Origin: Monodelphis domestica
Taxonomy: Eukaryota > Chordata > Mammalia > Didelphimorphia > Didelphidae
Length of the DNA stretch: 64,000 nucleotides
Reading direction: 5' to 3'
Assembly: GCF_027887165.1 (NCBI RefSeq)
Contig: NC_077229.1
Span: 346,995,380 to 347,059,379, forward strand
Under the pieces are notes generated by a model. It was given only the letters and a program-made list of their open reading frames with translations, was not told the DNA's origin and did not search any database. Below are positions 45,719 to 58,925 of the stretch, piece after piece; within the stretch, counting starts at the first letter, position 1; each line of letters starts with the position of its first letter. Both the position numbers and the translations under genes were made by a program.

Positions 45719-46511
45719 ATTTTAATGAAATTACAGGATTTTATTAAATATTTATAGGAAGTTATAGGTGTTATATTTTTTGCTTTTTTTGTCATATGTT
45801 TTTCATATCTATTCCTTATTCAATGGGTAGTGTTTGCTCAGGAATGTAATCCTCAATTATAATATTTTCATCCTGGGGAAATGTAGTATATTTTATGGTG
45901 GTTCACTTTGACATGGTATCCAGGCATACAGTATGGTGAAAAAAGTAGGATTAAGTTAATTAGGATTTAAATTACATATAATTTATATATATATAATTAG
46001 GATTTAAAGTAAAAAGGCCTTATTTAATGTGATTCAGACTTTTCATGTTCAAATCCAACTTATCCAATTCAATGAATTTTTACTATCATTTCTTTGATAT
46101 TTGCTTTCAGTTTTTGATTTTTTTTTATTTGGATTTGCTTTGTAGTTGGCCATAGTCTTTTTCAGTTCTAAAATGACTTTACCCAACAGTCACTACGTGA
46201 CTAGTTTTCTTCTCTGTTTTCTTTTTGAACAATTTTTTTAAAAAGCCTTATTCTGTGATATAACATTGTGTGCTTAATTTCTTGTCTTTTAGCCTATGTT
46301 GATAGTTCACTTTACCTTTGGGTAAGAGAGGAGGTAATCAGTTGTCATATCATCGGAAGTCACAAATAGCCATAAGTTTTGGATAAACAAAAGAAAATTA
46401 TCAATTGAAATTTTATGCATGAGAATTGTTGAGTAATGGGGATATTTGTCACCAATTTTAAAGTGACCGTGTTAACTTGAAATAGAAATAAGCCTTAAGA
46501 GTGCTATGCCA
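45719..46511. other. Unassigned AT-rich sequence
   Basis: No recognised element or exon. Confidence 0.4.
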
Positions 46512-46680
46512 GGGGCAGCTAGGTGGCACAGTGAATAGAGTGCCAGGCCTGGAGTCATGAGGATGTGGGTTGAAATGTGACCTCAGATACTTCTTCATTT
46601 CACTTAACCCTGTTTGCCTGACCCTTGCCCTTTTGTGTTAGAGTTGTTACTAAGACAGAGTTAATATACCCAAATTCTCT
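46512..46680 (+). mobile_element. Marsupial SINE, diverged
   Basis: 'ggggcagctaggtggcacag', 'agagtgccaggcctggagtc', 'aaatgtgacctcagatactt' and 'gttgttactaagacagagtt' occur in order, with the mid-part shortened. Confidence 0.8.
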
Positions 46681-47524
46681 TGTTGAGAAAACAAAAATTT
46701 TTTCTTCTGTGTCCCAAAATATCAATTAATTATGACCTTTTTTGTAGTAATGATGACTTAGTGTGCTAATATCAGCAATGGAATAGAGTGCATTTTGGGG
46801 AGATTATTCAGTATTCTGATTTAGGGAATTCACAAAGAATTCTGAAAGGCACATGAGATCTCAAGGGGAAAAAAATAGCATTGCTTTTATGCTAACCAGA
46901 ATATGTCATATAAATTAATACTATAGAGAGCAATTACCTCATCACGATTTAGAGTCAAATATTTACTTTTGTTCTACAAGCAATTTTCTTTTGATTTTTA
47001 AGAGAGAATTCTAGTTAATAATGAATCAAACATACTCAATTTAGTACTGGTTAATTCATTTAGGAAATCTAGATATTGAAATCTGAGGTGGGAAATTTTA
47101 ATTTGATGTTATTAAACTTGTGTCACTTTTAATTATTGTTATACAAAAATAGCTACAGCTACATATATACATTGCATATGTTCATCTGTATGATTAGATA
47201 TGGATTAGGTTAAGAATTTTATATTGAAAAAACATATGCTGCCATATGTGCTACAGGTATTGGAATAATGAGAGATGAAGTGTAGGAATTCTATGTTACA
47301 GTTGGGTAGAATGTTAGTGCTTTATAGAGAATGACAAGTAAGGCATTCAGGCATTCAAAAGGTTCATAACTTAGGTTTAATTGTGATGCAAGTGTCATGT
47401 CTAGTCCTCCACATTACTTTACCATGGCATTCTCCACTGTTGTCTGATTTCCTCCATAGATGAATGATTCAAGAAACAGCTAAATTTAAGGCTTTGATCC
47501 CATTTTTAGGAGATAGTAGAGAAA
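46681..47524. other. Unassigned AT-rich sequence
   Basis: No recognised element, exon or RNA gene. Confidence 0.4.
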
Positions 47525-48302
<778 letters not shown>

Positions 48303-48321
48303 CCTCCCCCCCCCTCTCTAT

Positions 48322-48322
<1 letters not shown>

Positions 48323-48361
<39 letters not shown>
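48323..48361. repeat. (CA)n microsatellite
   Basis: About 19 CA units directly after the pyrimidine tract and a short C-run. Confidence 0.95.
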
Positions 48362-48364
<3 letters not shown>

Positions 48365-49305
48365 TCTATATCTAATCTACCATTCTGTCTCCTATTTACT
48401 TATCTAGTTCATCTACCCCTCCTGTACTCTGGTTGAAATCAAAAGTCTCTCAAATTCCTTTTTCCTTTGTCCTCTCTATTCTGTGGAAATATCTCAAATT
48501 CAGATCCCACACAATTCTCAGATATATTGTATTAGTAGACTTCTGCACTACCTCTAAAGCAATTTATAGCTTGAATTTTAACCAAAACAGTTCTTTCATG
48601 CTCTGCTGCCTGTTTCAGTGATGCCAGCTAAACCTAAAACCAAGTCTTCTAGATGGTACCAGTGGGAAACTCCAAAAGCAGTTGCAGCTTTATTTGAAAT
48701 AGTTGATTTTATTAGAAGTACTGAGGGGGGAATTAGAGCAACTATATACTCTGAGACATTCCAAAAAGTCAAGTGAGTACATATCGGCTTCTTAATGGTA
48801 AATCTACAACATGAGTGACTGGCACCAGAGGATAACCCAACAGTGACTCTCCTTTGTCACACAGGAGAAAAGCAGAGTTAGAAGAAAGCCTTGTGCAGGA
48901 TTAGCTATTATTTGAATAAGTTAATGTAGATGAACAGTTGTTGAAATAATTTCTAACCAGTGAAGTCCACAAAGGGTCATCATGCTAGTATTCCCACTGG
49001 GATTTAGGAGGCATGACTTTGTTTCCTGTCTTGTTTTGTGGACTTTGAAAATGTCTTGGTATCTCTTTACCTCAGTTTTTCCATCTGTTAAAGAGGACAA
49101 TAACATTTGTCCTCATCATATCTGCAAAGTGAGTTGAATGTTTATCCATGATTACCTCTGACAGTTTTTTAAGAAAGTAAAAGATAATTAGGAGTAGGGT
49201 TACTCAGCGATTTCATCCGCCCTAAGGAGAGATCAAAAAGAAAAAGAAAAGGAATTTATTTATAGCTGGAGAGATCATGGAACTTATAATCCATGGCTTT
49301 GGAGC
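48362..49305. other. Unassigned; weak MIR-like piece near 49060-49140
   Basis: 'ctttacctcagtttttccat' then 'ctgttaaagaggacaataac' resembles a MIR core in sense. The rest is unassigned. Confidence 0.4.
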
Positions 49306-49455
49306 TCAAAGGGGAGCCTCAATTTTCTCATTTGTAAAATGAGGTTAAGAATAATAGTACCTATATCAGGATGGTTATGAGGATAAAATGAAGTATTTGT
49401 CTAGTGCTTTGCAGACCTTATAGTGCTATATAAAATTTAGCTACTATTATATTTA
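49306..49455 (+). mobile_element. MIR CORE-SINE 3' half
   Basis: 'tcaattttctcatttgtaaa', 'atgaggttaagaataatagt', 'ggttatgaggataaaatgaa' and 'gctatataaaatttagctac' occur in order. Confidence 0.65.
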
Positions 49456-50599
49456 TTTCATTCCTTTTATTTGATAAGCATTGTTATGTTATAATATTCA
49501 AGTATTTGATGTGTTGCAATTCTGTTAGGAGAGTTTTTCCATGGCTCTGTGTATGATTTTGGGCAGAATAACTGAATATGAATATTTATATACTTCATTG
49601 ACGTATCTTAATCACTTAAATGACTCACACTGGTCAAGTAGAGGGGAACCTTAAGATCTGGTGCCATCAAACAGTGGAGAAAGACCCTCATTGATTTTCT
49701 TAGTTGCTGACTGGTGGAAAATATGGCTTAGTATTCAAGATGTATTTGCTAATTTTGTGCCCTCTTGTGTTCAGTACATGGCAAATTATTTGTTTTGTAA
49801 AATAAAAATCATAGCAGTAGGTTGCATGGAAAATGATCTAATCACAGCATGTTTTGAGGAAATTTTCCACCAGTTGTTTCCAACATGGAAAATGAAAATG
49901 GGGTCTTTAAGTACCAGTTGTTTTCCTTTTGGTGGCTGTTTTTAATAACATAGTTAACAGTATTCTGAGACTACAAGTCTCAAAAATAAACTCCAAAATG
50001 ATCATTTGAATTTTATAACGCAAAAATCATTTTGCATTCTCTTTTAATTTCATATTCTGTTGAAAATGTGTAGAGTAGAAGGAGCCCTGGGGCTGGGAGC
50101 TAAGAGACCGGGTTTATTGTCCTTTTAGTTTCCCTTTTTATTAGCTGGGTCATCTTAGGTAGTTTAAAAACTGAACTGGGATTGGGTTGAATGTCTCTAT
50201 ATAGGACTTTAATTTTATCAGTCCAAGCAGGCAGGTAATTCAGGAAGAATATGTCAGATAGAAGTAAACTCCTTGAGAGAACCCCCACTTCCCATTTTGT
50301 ATAATAGCTAAATTTACAGATTTCAAATAATAATTTTTCTTTTCCATACAACATAAGAATATTTTTGAGGCATTTCCAGATGAGAGTAATAGCATTTGGT
50401 TTTGACCTTCATAGGTTTTTGATTAACATGAAGATGAATGTAATTCTGTAGGGACAAAAACTCATATTTCACTCCCCAGAACCATGGACCAATATTGTCT
50501 GGATATTGATGCAAGACTTTTAAGCAAGATCTTAATGATAAGAGTATAGCAGTACATGTTTATGTATACAAATATGTTATATATATGTGTTTAATATAT
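49456..50599. other. Unassigned sequence
   Basis: No recognised transposon or exon over about 1.1 kb. The 94-codon ORF at 49661-49945 has no recognised domain. Confidence 0.4.
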
Positions 50600-51635
50600 A
50601 CGAATATATGCTCACTCTGGCCAAATTGGATTTCTACCAGGGATAAAAGGATAGTTAAACATTAGGAAAAGTTAATGATATTAAAACAAAAACTAAAACC
50701 TTATGATGATGTCAATTGATGTAGAGAAAAATTTTCACAAGATAAAAAGGATTTGTTGTTTAGGATAAAAAACAACCTTAGGTATTGAGGGTCAGTTTTT
50801 AAATGCGATAAAGTATCATCTAAAACAAAAACTGGCATTTTTTTTGCAATGGAGAAATACTAAAAGACTTCCTAATACATACAGGAGTAAAATAAAAATG
50901 CCCCTTTCCTCATGATTATTTGACATTTTCTTGTAAATGCTAGTAGTAGGAAAGAGAAAAGAGAATAATATTAAATGAAATTAACATAGGCAAAGAGAAG
51001 ATGATTATTCCATTTGTGAGTGACATGATTTCACTTTGAAAATCCTACAGATTCAGCAAAGAAGTTAAGACCAGTATCTCCAGTAAAATAGTCAAATACA
51101 AAATAAATCTATAAAAATAATCAGCATTTCTATATGACAAGAGCAAAACCAAAAAGAGAATTCTGTTAAAAATAACTTCAAATGTATAAAATATTCATAG
51201 GAGTCCTTCTACTAACATAAACTTCAGACATATAAATATACTTACAAAACATTCTTTACAAAAATAAAGGAAGACAAATAAGTGGAGAAACATTTAAAGC
51301 AGTTTGGAAGAGGAAAAAATGAGTTTAAAACAGACTCATACCTAATTACAATAAGTTTCAAATGGATACGTGATAAAAATATAAATGTTACACTGTTTAA
51401 AAAAATAATAAAATGAATGAATATCTCTTTTCACAACTATGATTGGGGAAAAACTTCCTAAAGAAGGTCATTGCAATTAGTTCAATTGTTCTGGAAAAAC
51501 ATTTAGAATTCTACAAAAGGGTGACTAAATTATTAATTATGACTAATTATTAATCTTTGGACCCAGAAATCTGTTGACTAGGTATATATCCTAGAAAGGT
51601 CAAAACCCATAGAAAGGTGCCAGTGCCCTTTCCAC
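50600..51635 (+). mobile_element. Ancient L1, sense, reverse-transcriptase region
   Basis: 'gccaaattggatttctacca' at the start, 'gatgatgtcaattgatgtag' near 50704 and 'aatcagcatttctatatgac' near 51119 follow the order of L1 ORF2 across the reverse transcriptase. The expected Phe-Ala-Asp-Asp catalytic motif reads Phe-Val-Ser-Asp at 51013-51024, so one catalytic Asp is gone. Frames are broken by many indels. It is the only sizeable L1 here in + orientation. Confidence 0.7.
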
Positions 51636-51800
51636 TGTACCACCCAAACCCTTAATTTTTCACAGGAAAAAGAAGAAACTGAAATCCAGAGTGGTTAATT
51701 GGAGATATCATAGGTGTTTTGTTTTGTTTTGTTTTTTTTTAGATTTTCAAACCAATTTCTTCTGACTCATTAGTCTAGCACTTCATCCACTGCAAATATG
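51636..51800 (-). mobile_element. MIR-type fragment, antisense, with a (GTTTT)n run
   Basis: 'aaagaagaaactgaaatcca' and 'tagtctagcacttcatccac' are MIR antisense. A T/G-rich run at about 51718-51740 interrupts it. Confidence 0.45.
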
Positions 51801-52014
51801 GACAGCGGCCAAACAGGATATTTCGGGGGTCACTGAGATGAATGGCTCTGAATTAAAAGTTATAATGGCTTCCCATCAGGAGAGTAAATACTGTATAAAA
51901 AACAAATTCCATTTTTTTGAGCTTTGATATTAGCCTTATTTTCTTTAAACTTTTGATATCTATCCCTGATAACTTAAAAGTGGGCCTTCCGTAGTTTTTA
52001 AATGTTCTGTAATT

Positions 52015-52155
52015 CATTAGAACTGGAGAGATCTTGGAAATCCCTTAAGACCAATCCCTTCATTTTATAGGTGACTATACTGGACTCCATAGAAGTAAAA
52101 CTTGCCTAATGTCAGCAAGATAATCAATGGCGAACTAGGAATAGATATTATGTTG
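52015..52155 (-). mobile_element. SINE with L3-type tail, antisense
   Basis: 'agaactggagagatcttgga', 'ccttcattttataggtgact' and 'gcctaatgtcagcaagataa' follow the antisense order. Confidence 0.45.
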
Positions 52156-54551
52156 TCGAATTTGTAGGCTTCTTTCTACCTCATTTCATTTCTACCTCAT
52201 TAGCCTCAATATGCTTCTTGGTTATTTAATTCAGTATTTTTAAAGCCATATTTGAGTTTTATAAACATATGGATTTAAAGAGAGTGAACTAACTCTTCAT
52301 GTTATATTAAGATGCTGGTGATGGTTTCCTGGTCAGGAGTCCTTTCTTTTTCAATTAGGCAGTTTATTAGTAAGAAAGTGATACGATTCAAATGCAGTGA
52401 AACTTTGATTAACTAGGGTGCCTAAGGAATTAAGTGTTCTGATTAATTCAATTTCTTGTTTAATTGATGAGTAACCAGAAAACCTTTGTGTCTTAATCTT
52501 TGCTGTGATTGCCTTTCTGAAAAGCATCACTACACTTTTCTGTCTTCATAATTGTTACCTTCTTCTTTTGTTGTTACCACCACCATTGGTAGTGGATATT
52601 GGTGCCTCCAAATTTTGTTGTCAAAAAGCATTTATTTCATATGAACTAAGCAAATACTGATCCCTATCCCTGACAGGGAAGCCTATAAAACTTTGCTTTT
52701 TATTAAATTTCTGATACTCTCATTTCTTTGTAATTTGTTTTCTTCTAATAAAAGTTAGTTGTCATAGAGTTCCATTTTCAAGTTTGTTGTTTTTAATGAA
52801 CTGAGATTATATCTTTTTGTATAAAGATTCTTTATTTCATAAATTCTTTCATTATTTTGGAAGCAGTGGTGCATACACATACACATACCCCCTTAAACAG
52901 ATTGAACATAGGGAGACAGGCAGAGTTTTGTTTGTTGGTGTGAGAAATGGGATAATTGATGATTCAAGCATGGATTTATTTTTCTTTTTCTCCTAAACTA
53001 TTTTGTAGTGGCCAAAGATGTGGAATCCTAAATCTTTTAAAGAGTTTCATAATCATGCTATTTGGACTTTCTGTGTCATATGTGATTCCTACAACTTTCA
53101 GACAGTTCTAAGTAATAATACTCCAAGGCAGAGGAAAATCACCAGAAACCTTAGCTACCACCACCCAATCTACCCATGCAGACAGTGTTGGAAAGCAAAA
53201 ATGGCACAAAATAAAATTGAAAATATATGACTCTAGAAGAGACTATGAGCATCACTTATTGGATTTTCCTTTGAGAATATATTCGTGCTTGTGAATCATT
53301 TGGCAGATTCTATACTTTAGGTTTCAGCTCTCTTTGTTTTCCCATGTATCTTCTTTTTGAGTAAGTTACTAAATTGTCTAAAAATTGTGTTATCATAGTC
53401 TGTGTAACAAACTGGTTTCTCAGTGTTCTCTGCTGATTCTCTTACACACCAAGGAAGTTACCTGGTCTGAACTAAATTTATGATTATTAATTGTTAGAAC
53501 CAGGACATTGCCACTGGTCATGGGGAAGGATAAAGAATTGAAGATTGGAATTGAATTCTAGCTATAGCATGAGCAATGAGTGAAGCCCTTCTAAAATATT
53601 TCTCTATCTTATTAGTTTATTTCCAGTAGATTTTTTTTAAAATGAGTTGCTTTCTTCAAATGTGTAAAATTATAAACAAATTTTTCTCAATTGTGAGAAA
53701 AATAGATTGCCTCTGAAAAATCAGACCATTTTAATTGAATAATATTTAGTTAGCTGAGAAGCCTTTCATGGTTATCAGCACCTGTAATTTAGCTTTCTGG
53801 TGAGCACTCAGGTTATTAATTTGGAAGATGTGCCCTTACATGCTGGTAATCTCAAAGGTATTTAAGCATCTGCAAGATAAGATTATAAATCAGTTTTTTT
53901 TTAGAAATTATAAGAACCATGTTTTCCTTAAAAGAGTATCTGGAAATTGAATTGTTAATTAACTCTTTCCCAAGACTTCAGATACTGATATATGTAGTTA
54001 TTTTATTGAAGGATGAGCTATAATATATTTCTAGTTAAAGAAAAAAATGAATTTAGTTAACTAGCACTCCTGGGTATTACTAATAAAGTGGTATGCGGTG
54101 ATGCCATTAAAACATTTTCAATAAGCAAATTTAACTTTTTGTTGTACAAAGGATTATTTAAAAGAATGCATAAACAAAAATAATATGGGATGAAATATTT
54201 CAACATGAGCTTTTATTTAAAGAGTGCAATTCTTTAAGAATTCATAAATACTCTAGTATTCACATTTTATAATGTTTCTTCCATCGTTCATTTTGGAGGT
54301 AAAAATAAAAAATTTAAAATCCTGCTTTGAGACTAGTACTGTCAGTAACTTTAAGTGGTCTCTGGAAAGCAATTATTCGTGGTTACCTTCTTTTGTGGGA
54401 CCTTTTCTGCCTCCCACTGACTCAGACTGGCTTTCATAAAGAGTGCATTACAATGGAGTTGGCACAAGTTCATAGGCTTCATAGATTTGGTCTTGGGATT
54501 TCTCTGTACTGGTCTTTTAGTGCAAAAGGGACTCCCCTGGCTAGAAGCCAT
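52156..54551. other. Longest stretch without a recognised repeat
   Basis: About 2.4 kb of AT-rich sequence with no transposon, tandem repeat, exon or RNA gene that I can support. ORFs of up to 70 codons (53018-53230) lack any recognised feature. Confidence 0.4.
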
Positions 54552-54566
54552 ACTCAATTCCTTTAT

Positions 54567-55782
54567 TTTATTTTTATTATTATTTTAATTTTAATTTTAT
54601 TTAGTCACTTTAGAACATTATTTCTTGCTTACAAGAATCATATTCCTTACTGCTTCACTACAGGGGTTGAGGGGATATGACTGAGGAGAGACTCTAAATG
54701 AACACTCTGGTGCAAACAACAACATGGAAATGGATTCGAATCAAGGACACATGTGATACTTAGTGGAATTGTGCGTCGGCTATGAGAGAGGTGGTAGGAG
54801 GGGGGGAGGAAAAGAAAATGATCTTTGTTTCCAATGAATAATGTTTGGAAATGACCAAATAAAATAATGTTTAAAAAAAAGAATCATATTCCTTCCCTCC
54901 CTCCCCTCCACCCACCCCTCCCTGTAGCTGTCACACAATTCCACTGGGTATTATTACATGTGTCCTTGATCAGAACCTATTTCCATATTGTTGATGATCA
55001 TTTAGAGTCTATATCCCCATCAACCCTTTTGATCAAGCAGTTGTTTTTCCTTTGTTTCTACTCCCACAGTTCTTTCTCTGGATGTGAATAGTAGCATTCT
55101 TTTTCATAAGTCTCACAGAATTGCCCTGGATCATTGTATTGTTACTAGTAGAGAAGTCCATTACATTCGATTATACCACAGTGTATTAGTCTCTGTGTAC
55201 AATGTTCTCCTGGTTCTGCTCCTCTCGTTCTGCATCACTTCCTGGAGGTCGTTCCAGTCTCCATGGAATTCCTCCACTTTATTATTCCTTTAAGCGCAAT
55301 AGTATTCCATCACCAACAGATACCACAATTTGCTCAGCCATTCCCCAATTGAAGGGCATCCCCTCATTTTCCAATTTTTGGCCACCACAAAGAGTGCAGC
55401 TATGAATATTCTTGTACAAGTCTTTTTCCTTATTATCTCTTCTGGATACAAACCCAGCAGTGCTATGGCTGGATCAAAGTGTAGACAGTCTTTTGTCGCC
55501 CTTTGGGCATAGTTCCAAATTGCCCTCCAGAATGGTTGGATCAGTTCACAACTCCACCAACAATGCATTAATGTCCCAACTTTGCCACATCCCCTCCAGC
55601 ATTCATTACTTTCCTTTGCTGTTATGTTAGCCACTCAGCTAGGTGTGAGGTGATACATCAGGGTTGTTTTGATTCACATCTCTGATTAGAAGAGATTTAG
55701 AGCACTTTTTCATGTGCTTATTAATAGTTTTGATTTCTTTATCTGAAAATTGCCTATTCATGTCCCTTGTCCATTTATCAAT
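54567..55782 (-). mobile_element. 5'-truncated L1 split by a second L1
   Basis: Flanks 'actcaattcctttat' (54552-54566) and 'actctattcctttat' (55783-55797) match at 14 of 15 bases, an aged target-site duplication. The A-tail and 3' UTR (54567-54648) are separated from the rest (54895-55782) by an inserted L1. The ORF2 frame 55634-55290 (-) encodes the usual Cys-rich and [10 protein letters not shown]...[16 protein letters not shown]-terminus. It ends early where an AAA codon, intact in the 44.6-kb copy, reads TAA after YYCA. Indels break the frame upstream. Confidence 0.93.
54649..54878 (+). mobile_element. Very short L1 3' end inserted into an L1 in opposite orientation
   Basis: A 230-base L1 3' UTR in sense ending in an A-run. 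Perfect 16-base repeats 'aagaatcatattcctt' flank it (54633-54648 and 54879-54894), so it is an independent insertion by target-primed reverse transcription. Its end ('ttgtttccaatgaataatgt') resembles the 44.6-kb copy more than its host, pointing to a different subfamily. Confidence 0.92.
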
Positions 55783-55819
55783 ACTCTATTCCTTTATCAA
55801 GGCTGCTTCAGTTAGTTTT

Positions 55820-56560
55820 TGGTGGTGGCTCCAATACTACTAATTATATGACCTTGGGCAAATTATTTAAATTTTCAGCTTCCTTTTCTGTAAAATGGGA
55901 ATTATAATACTTGCCAACCCAGGGTAATCTCTAGTAAGGGCCCAGGCCATCTCTGTAGGTGCAAGAGGCATAGCACAAAGCTGTGCTTCAATAAGCAATC
56001 AATAAATATTTATTTCCTCATTTCAATTTATTTGTGATCTCATTGAAGTGGACACTCTTTTCACTGGTACAGATTATACTTCATATATTCCCTTCACATC
56101 CTGTATAATTCTTGTTCATGTTATCATCATTTACACAAGATCTACAAAACCTGAAAGAATATGGTCTTTTTATATTTTGTGGGAACCAATACAGTTACAT
56201 ACTCAAAATTGAGTATGTAAATGAAGAATTTTATAGATCTCTTCTTTGCCTTCTCAATTTCCATCTGTATAATTTGTTATAAGTATTGTATTATAAGCTT
56301 CTCAAGGCAATAGTGTACCCATTTTTTTTTATGAATTTGGAGAGTTTTTTGAATAGAAATTAGGAAATCTGAGTTCCAATCCAGTCTATGACTCTTACAA
56401 GATCCAAGACAATTAACCTCTCTGAAACTTGGTTCCCATATCTATAAAATGGGGACAAATTTTTGAACAGTTTCTCTCAGAGAGCAGTTTTGGGAAAACT
56501 ACTTTATAATTCTAACTTTAAGATGTTGTACAAATGGGAGCTATTATATTTGTCCTTAAC
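55820..56560 (+). mobile_element. Two MIR CORE-SINEs in tandem
   Basis: The first lies at 55830-56020 ('gaccttgggcaaattattta', 'ttctgtaaaatgggaattat', 'caatcaataaatatttat'). The second lies at 56355-56560 ('gaaatctgagttccaatcca', 'ctataaaatggggacaaat'). Between them is unassigned DNA. Confidence 0.6.
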
Positions 56561-56619
56561 ACCATAGCAGGCACTTAACTAATTGCTATTTTCTTTCTTT
56601 GCTCTGATTTGAGAAGATT

Positions 56620-58925
56620 TCAATGCTCATGTTCCCACAGACATCCTGAGCTCTCAGGTTCTAGGTCTCTTAGCTCCCTTCTCTCCTCTTCATATTGGAA
56701 TTTTCTTTAATTTCTTCATAACCCAAAAAGTCTACCACCATCATGATCAAGAATATTGAAATTCCTTTAATTTATCATTCCATCACTTTCAATGTCTCAT
56801 TCCTCCCAAATCTGTCCATTCTCATCATTTATTTCCAGCCTCTCTACTCCTTGGTACTCTTTGGCTTTCTCCCATGCTCAGGCTTCACTTACTTCATTTT
56901 CCAGTCTTGACCTTATAGTTAACCAACTTTGGTGTTTCATTGTTAGCTACCCTCAGACACCTTGTTCTTTTATTCTGTTTTGGATGATCCATAACCAAAA
57001 TCAAATTCTGTTTTTTTAAATTTTCCTCCTCTCCTGTTCACATGCTATTGGACATATGCAAGCTTGGTGAATGGGTCCACTATAAATTTTAATTGATTGG
57101 AAATGGACTGTTGCTGCTATTCTGCACTGCTTTTACTCCTCACTTTTCCCTAATGACTTCTTTATCTTAGTGCCCATACTACTTCTTCCATATTTATCCT
57201 CAACTCAAACCTCCCAAGTGACCTTTCCTCATTCTCCACAAAAGACCTTGCTTCTTTACTGAAAAGCTGGCAGCCATTCACTCCAAGCTTCCTTTCTCCC
57301 TATATTCTTTAATTCAAAACACCTTGACATCACCCTCCCCCAAATTCTTTCCTCCTTTAGTCCCTGATCAAGAAGTGCCTTCCTCTTAACCAAGGCCAGC
57401 CTTTCTATTTGAAAATCTCTAGGTAGAAAATCTCTCCTAGAATGTCTTTGCACTTTACATGCCGGAGATGCCGGAGATTTACTCCCTCCTTACCACTTCT
57501 TCCTAGAATTGATCCTTGATCCCATCCCCTCCTATCTGTCCCAACAGATTAACTTCCATAACCATTCCTTTATAATTTTTCCATTTTTATCTATTGGCTA
57601 ATTCCCTGCTGCCTATAAATACACTCAAATCTCCACTATCCTTAACCCAGGTCATAATTCTCTTGAGCCATCTATCATCCTATATCATTCCTCTTTAAAA
57701 ACAAAACAAAACAAAAAACAAGAAACTTATAGGAAAGCTACTTCCTATCCTCTTACTCTTCTAAATCCCTAGCAAACTGGCATCTAACCTTATCACTCAG
57801 CTGAAAAAACTCCCTCTATAGTTAACCATAATCCCGATTGCCAAATTTAATGATGTTTTTTCATCCCTATCTTTTTTGACCTCCCTGCATTTGACAGTGA
57901 GGACTATTCCTTCCTCCTAGACACTGTCTTTTTTCTGGTTTGTTTGTTTTTGTATATGTATGTGTGACTGTTTTTCTCTTTTGGTTCACTTCCCCACCTG
58001 ATTGCTTATTTTCCATATTTTTTCCCATGTCATCCATATCTGTCCTCATATTCATGGTTGTACTCCAAGGTTCCATTTTTGGCCATCTTCTTACTCTTCC
58101 TTTTCTCTTGAAGTGCTGTTGGCTTTAACTGTTCTCTCTACCCCAATAACTCACAAATATATGCAGGTGAGTATATGTAACACTAACTTTAATGACTTTT
58201 CCCACTCTAGATCCCAGAACTGTATCTTGAAGATGTAGTGGAGTCTTGGGAAGTCTTATTGGAGTCTGTCTTCACAACATGTTTTGTATCCTTCTCCTTC
58301 TCTTCTCTTATGTATCCTGTTACTTATATGTCTACCCACCATAGGGGTGGTCCTTAGTTCTGACCTGATCTACTGTCATAGCTTCCTACTTAGTTTCTGT
58401 TTATAAATCTCTTCTTGGGGGCAGCTGGGTAGCTCAGTGGATTGAGAGCCAGGCCTAGAGACAGGAGGTGCTAGGTCCTCAGACACTTCCCAGCTGTGTG
58501 ACCCTGGGCAAGTCACTTGACCCCCACTGCCTAGCCCTTACCACTCTTCTGCCTTGGAACCAATACATAGTATTGATTCCAAGATGGATGGTGAGGGTTT
58601 TAAAAAAATAAAATAAAATAAAAATAAATCTCTTCTTTACTATAATCTCTTTCCCACTCATCTGACATAGTGAAACTCCTAAAGCATATGTTTGATTGTC
58701 AGTCTCTTATTCAATAAAATCCAGTTACTCCCTAGTAGCTTGGATGCACATATCTAGGTTTTTTGTGTATCATTCCTCATTATATATTTTGTAATTGATC
58801 CAAATTGGTTATATTGCTGATCCTTAAAAATTACTTCTCTCTCATTTTGGAGTCATTGTATTTGCTTCCATGCTTCTTCCATGCCTGAGATGTATTCCTT
58901 CCCTACCTCTTCCTCTTAGAATGAA
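56620..58925 (+). mobile_element. L2 LINE, ORF2 to near the 3' end, sense, broken
   Basis: The reverse-transcriptase landmark 'gacctccctgcatttgacag' at about 57878 translates as Asp-Leu-Pro-Ala-Phe-Asp, close to the L2 motif Asp-Leu-Ser-Ala-Ala-Phe-Asp. Downstream, 'gacctgatctactgtcatag' near 58363, 'gtgaaactcctaaagcatat' near 58670, 'aaatccagttactccctagt' near 58718 and 'ccatgcctgagatgtattcc' near 58879 are in L2 order. Upstream sequence (56620-57850) is pyrimidine-rich and fits the ORF2 5' half only loosely. A SINE splits it at 58417-58623. No intact frame. Confidence 0.6.
58417..58623 (+). mobile_element. Marsupial SINE with perfect target-site duplication
   Basis: Full-length copy: 'ggggcagctgggtagctcag', 'tgaccctgggcaagtcactt', 'cactcttctgccttggaacc' and an A/T-rich tail. 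Perfect 14-base repeats 'ataaatctcttctt' flank it (58403-58416 and 58624-58637). It lacks about 10 bases before 'cctcagacacttcccagc'. One of the two best defined SINE insertions here. Confidence 0.95.

Noticed and set aside
53018-53230. 70-codon ORF with scattered Cys and His
   Set aside because: No recognised motif spacing, no splice context and no supporting conservation.
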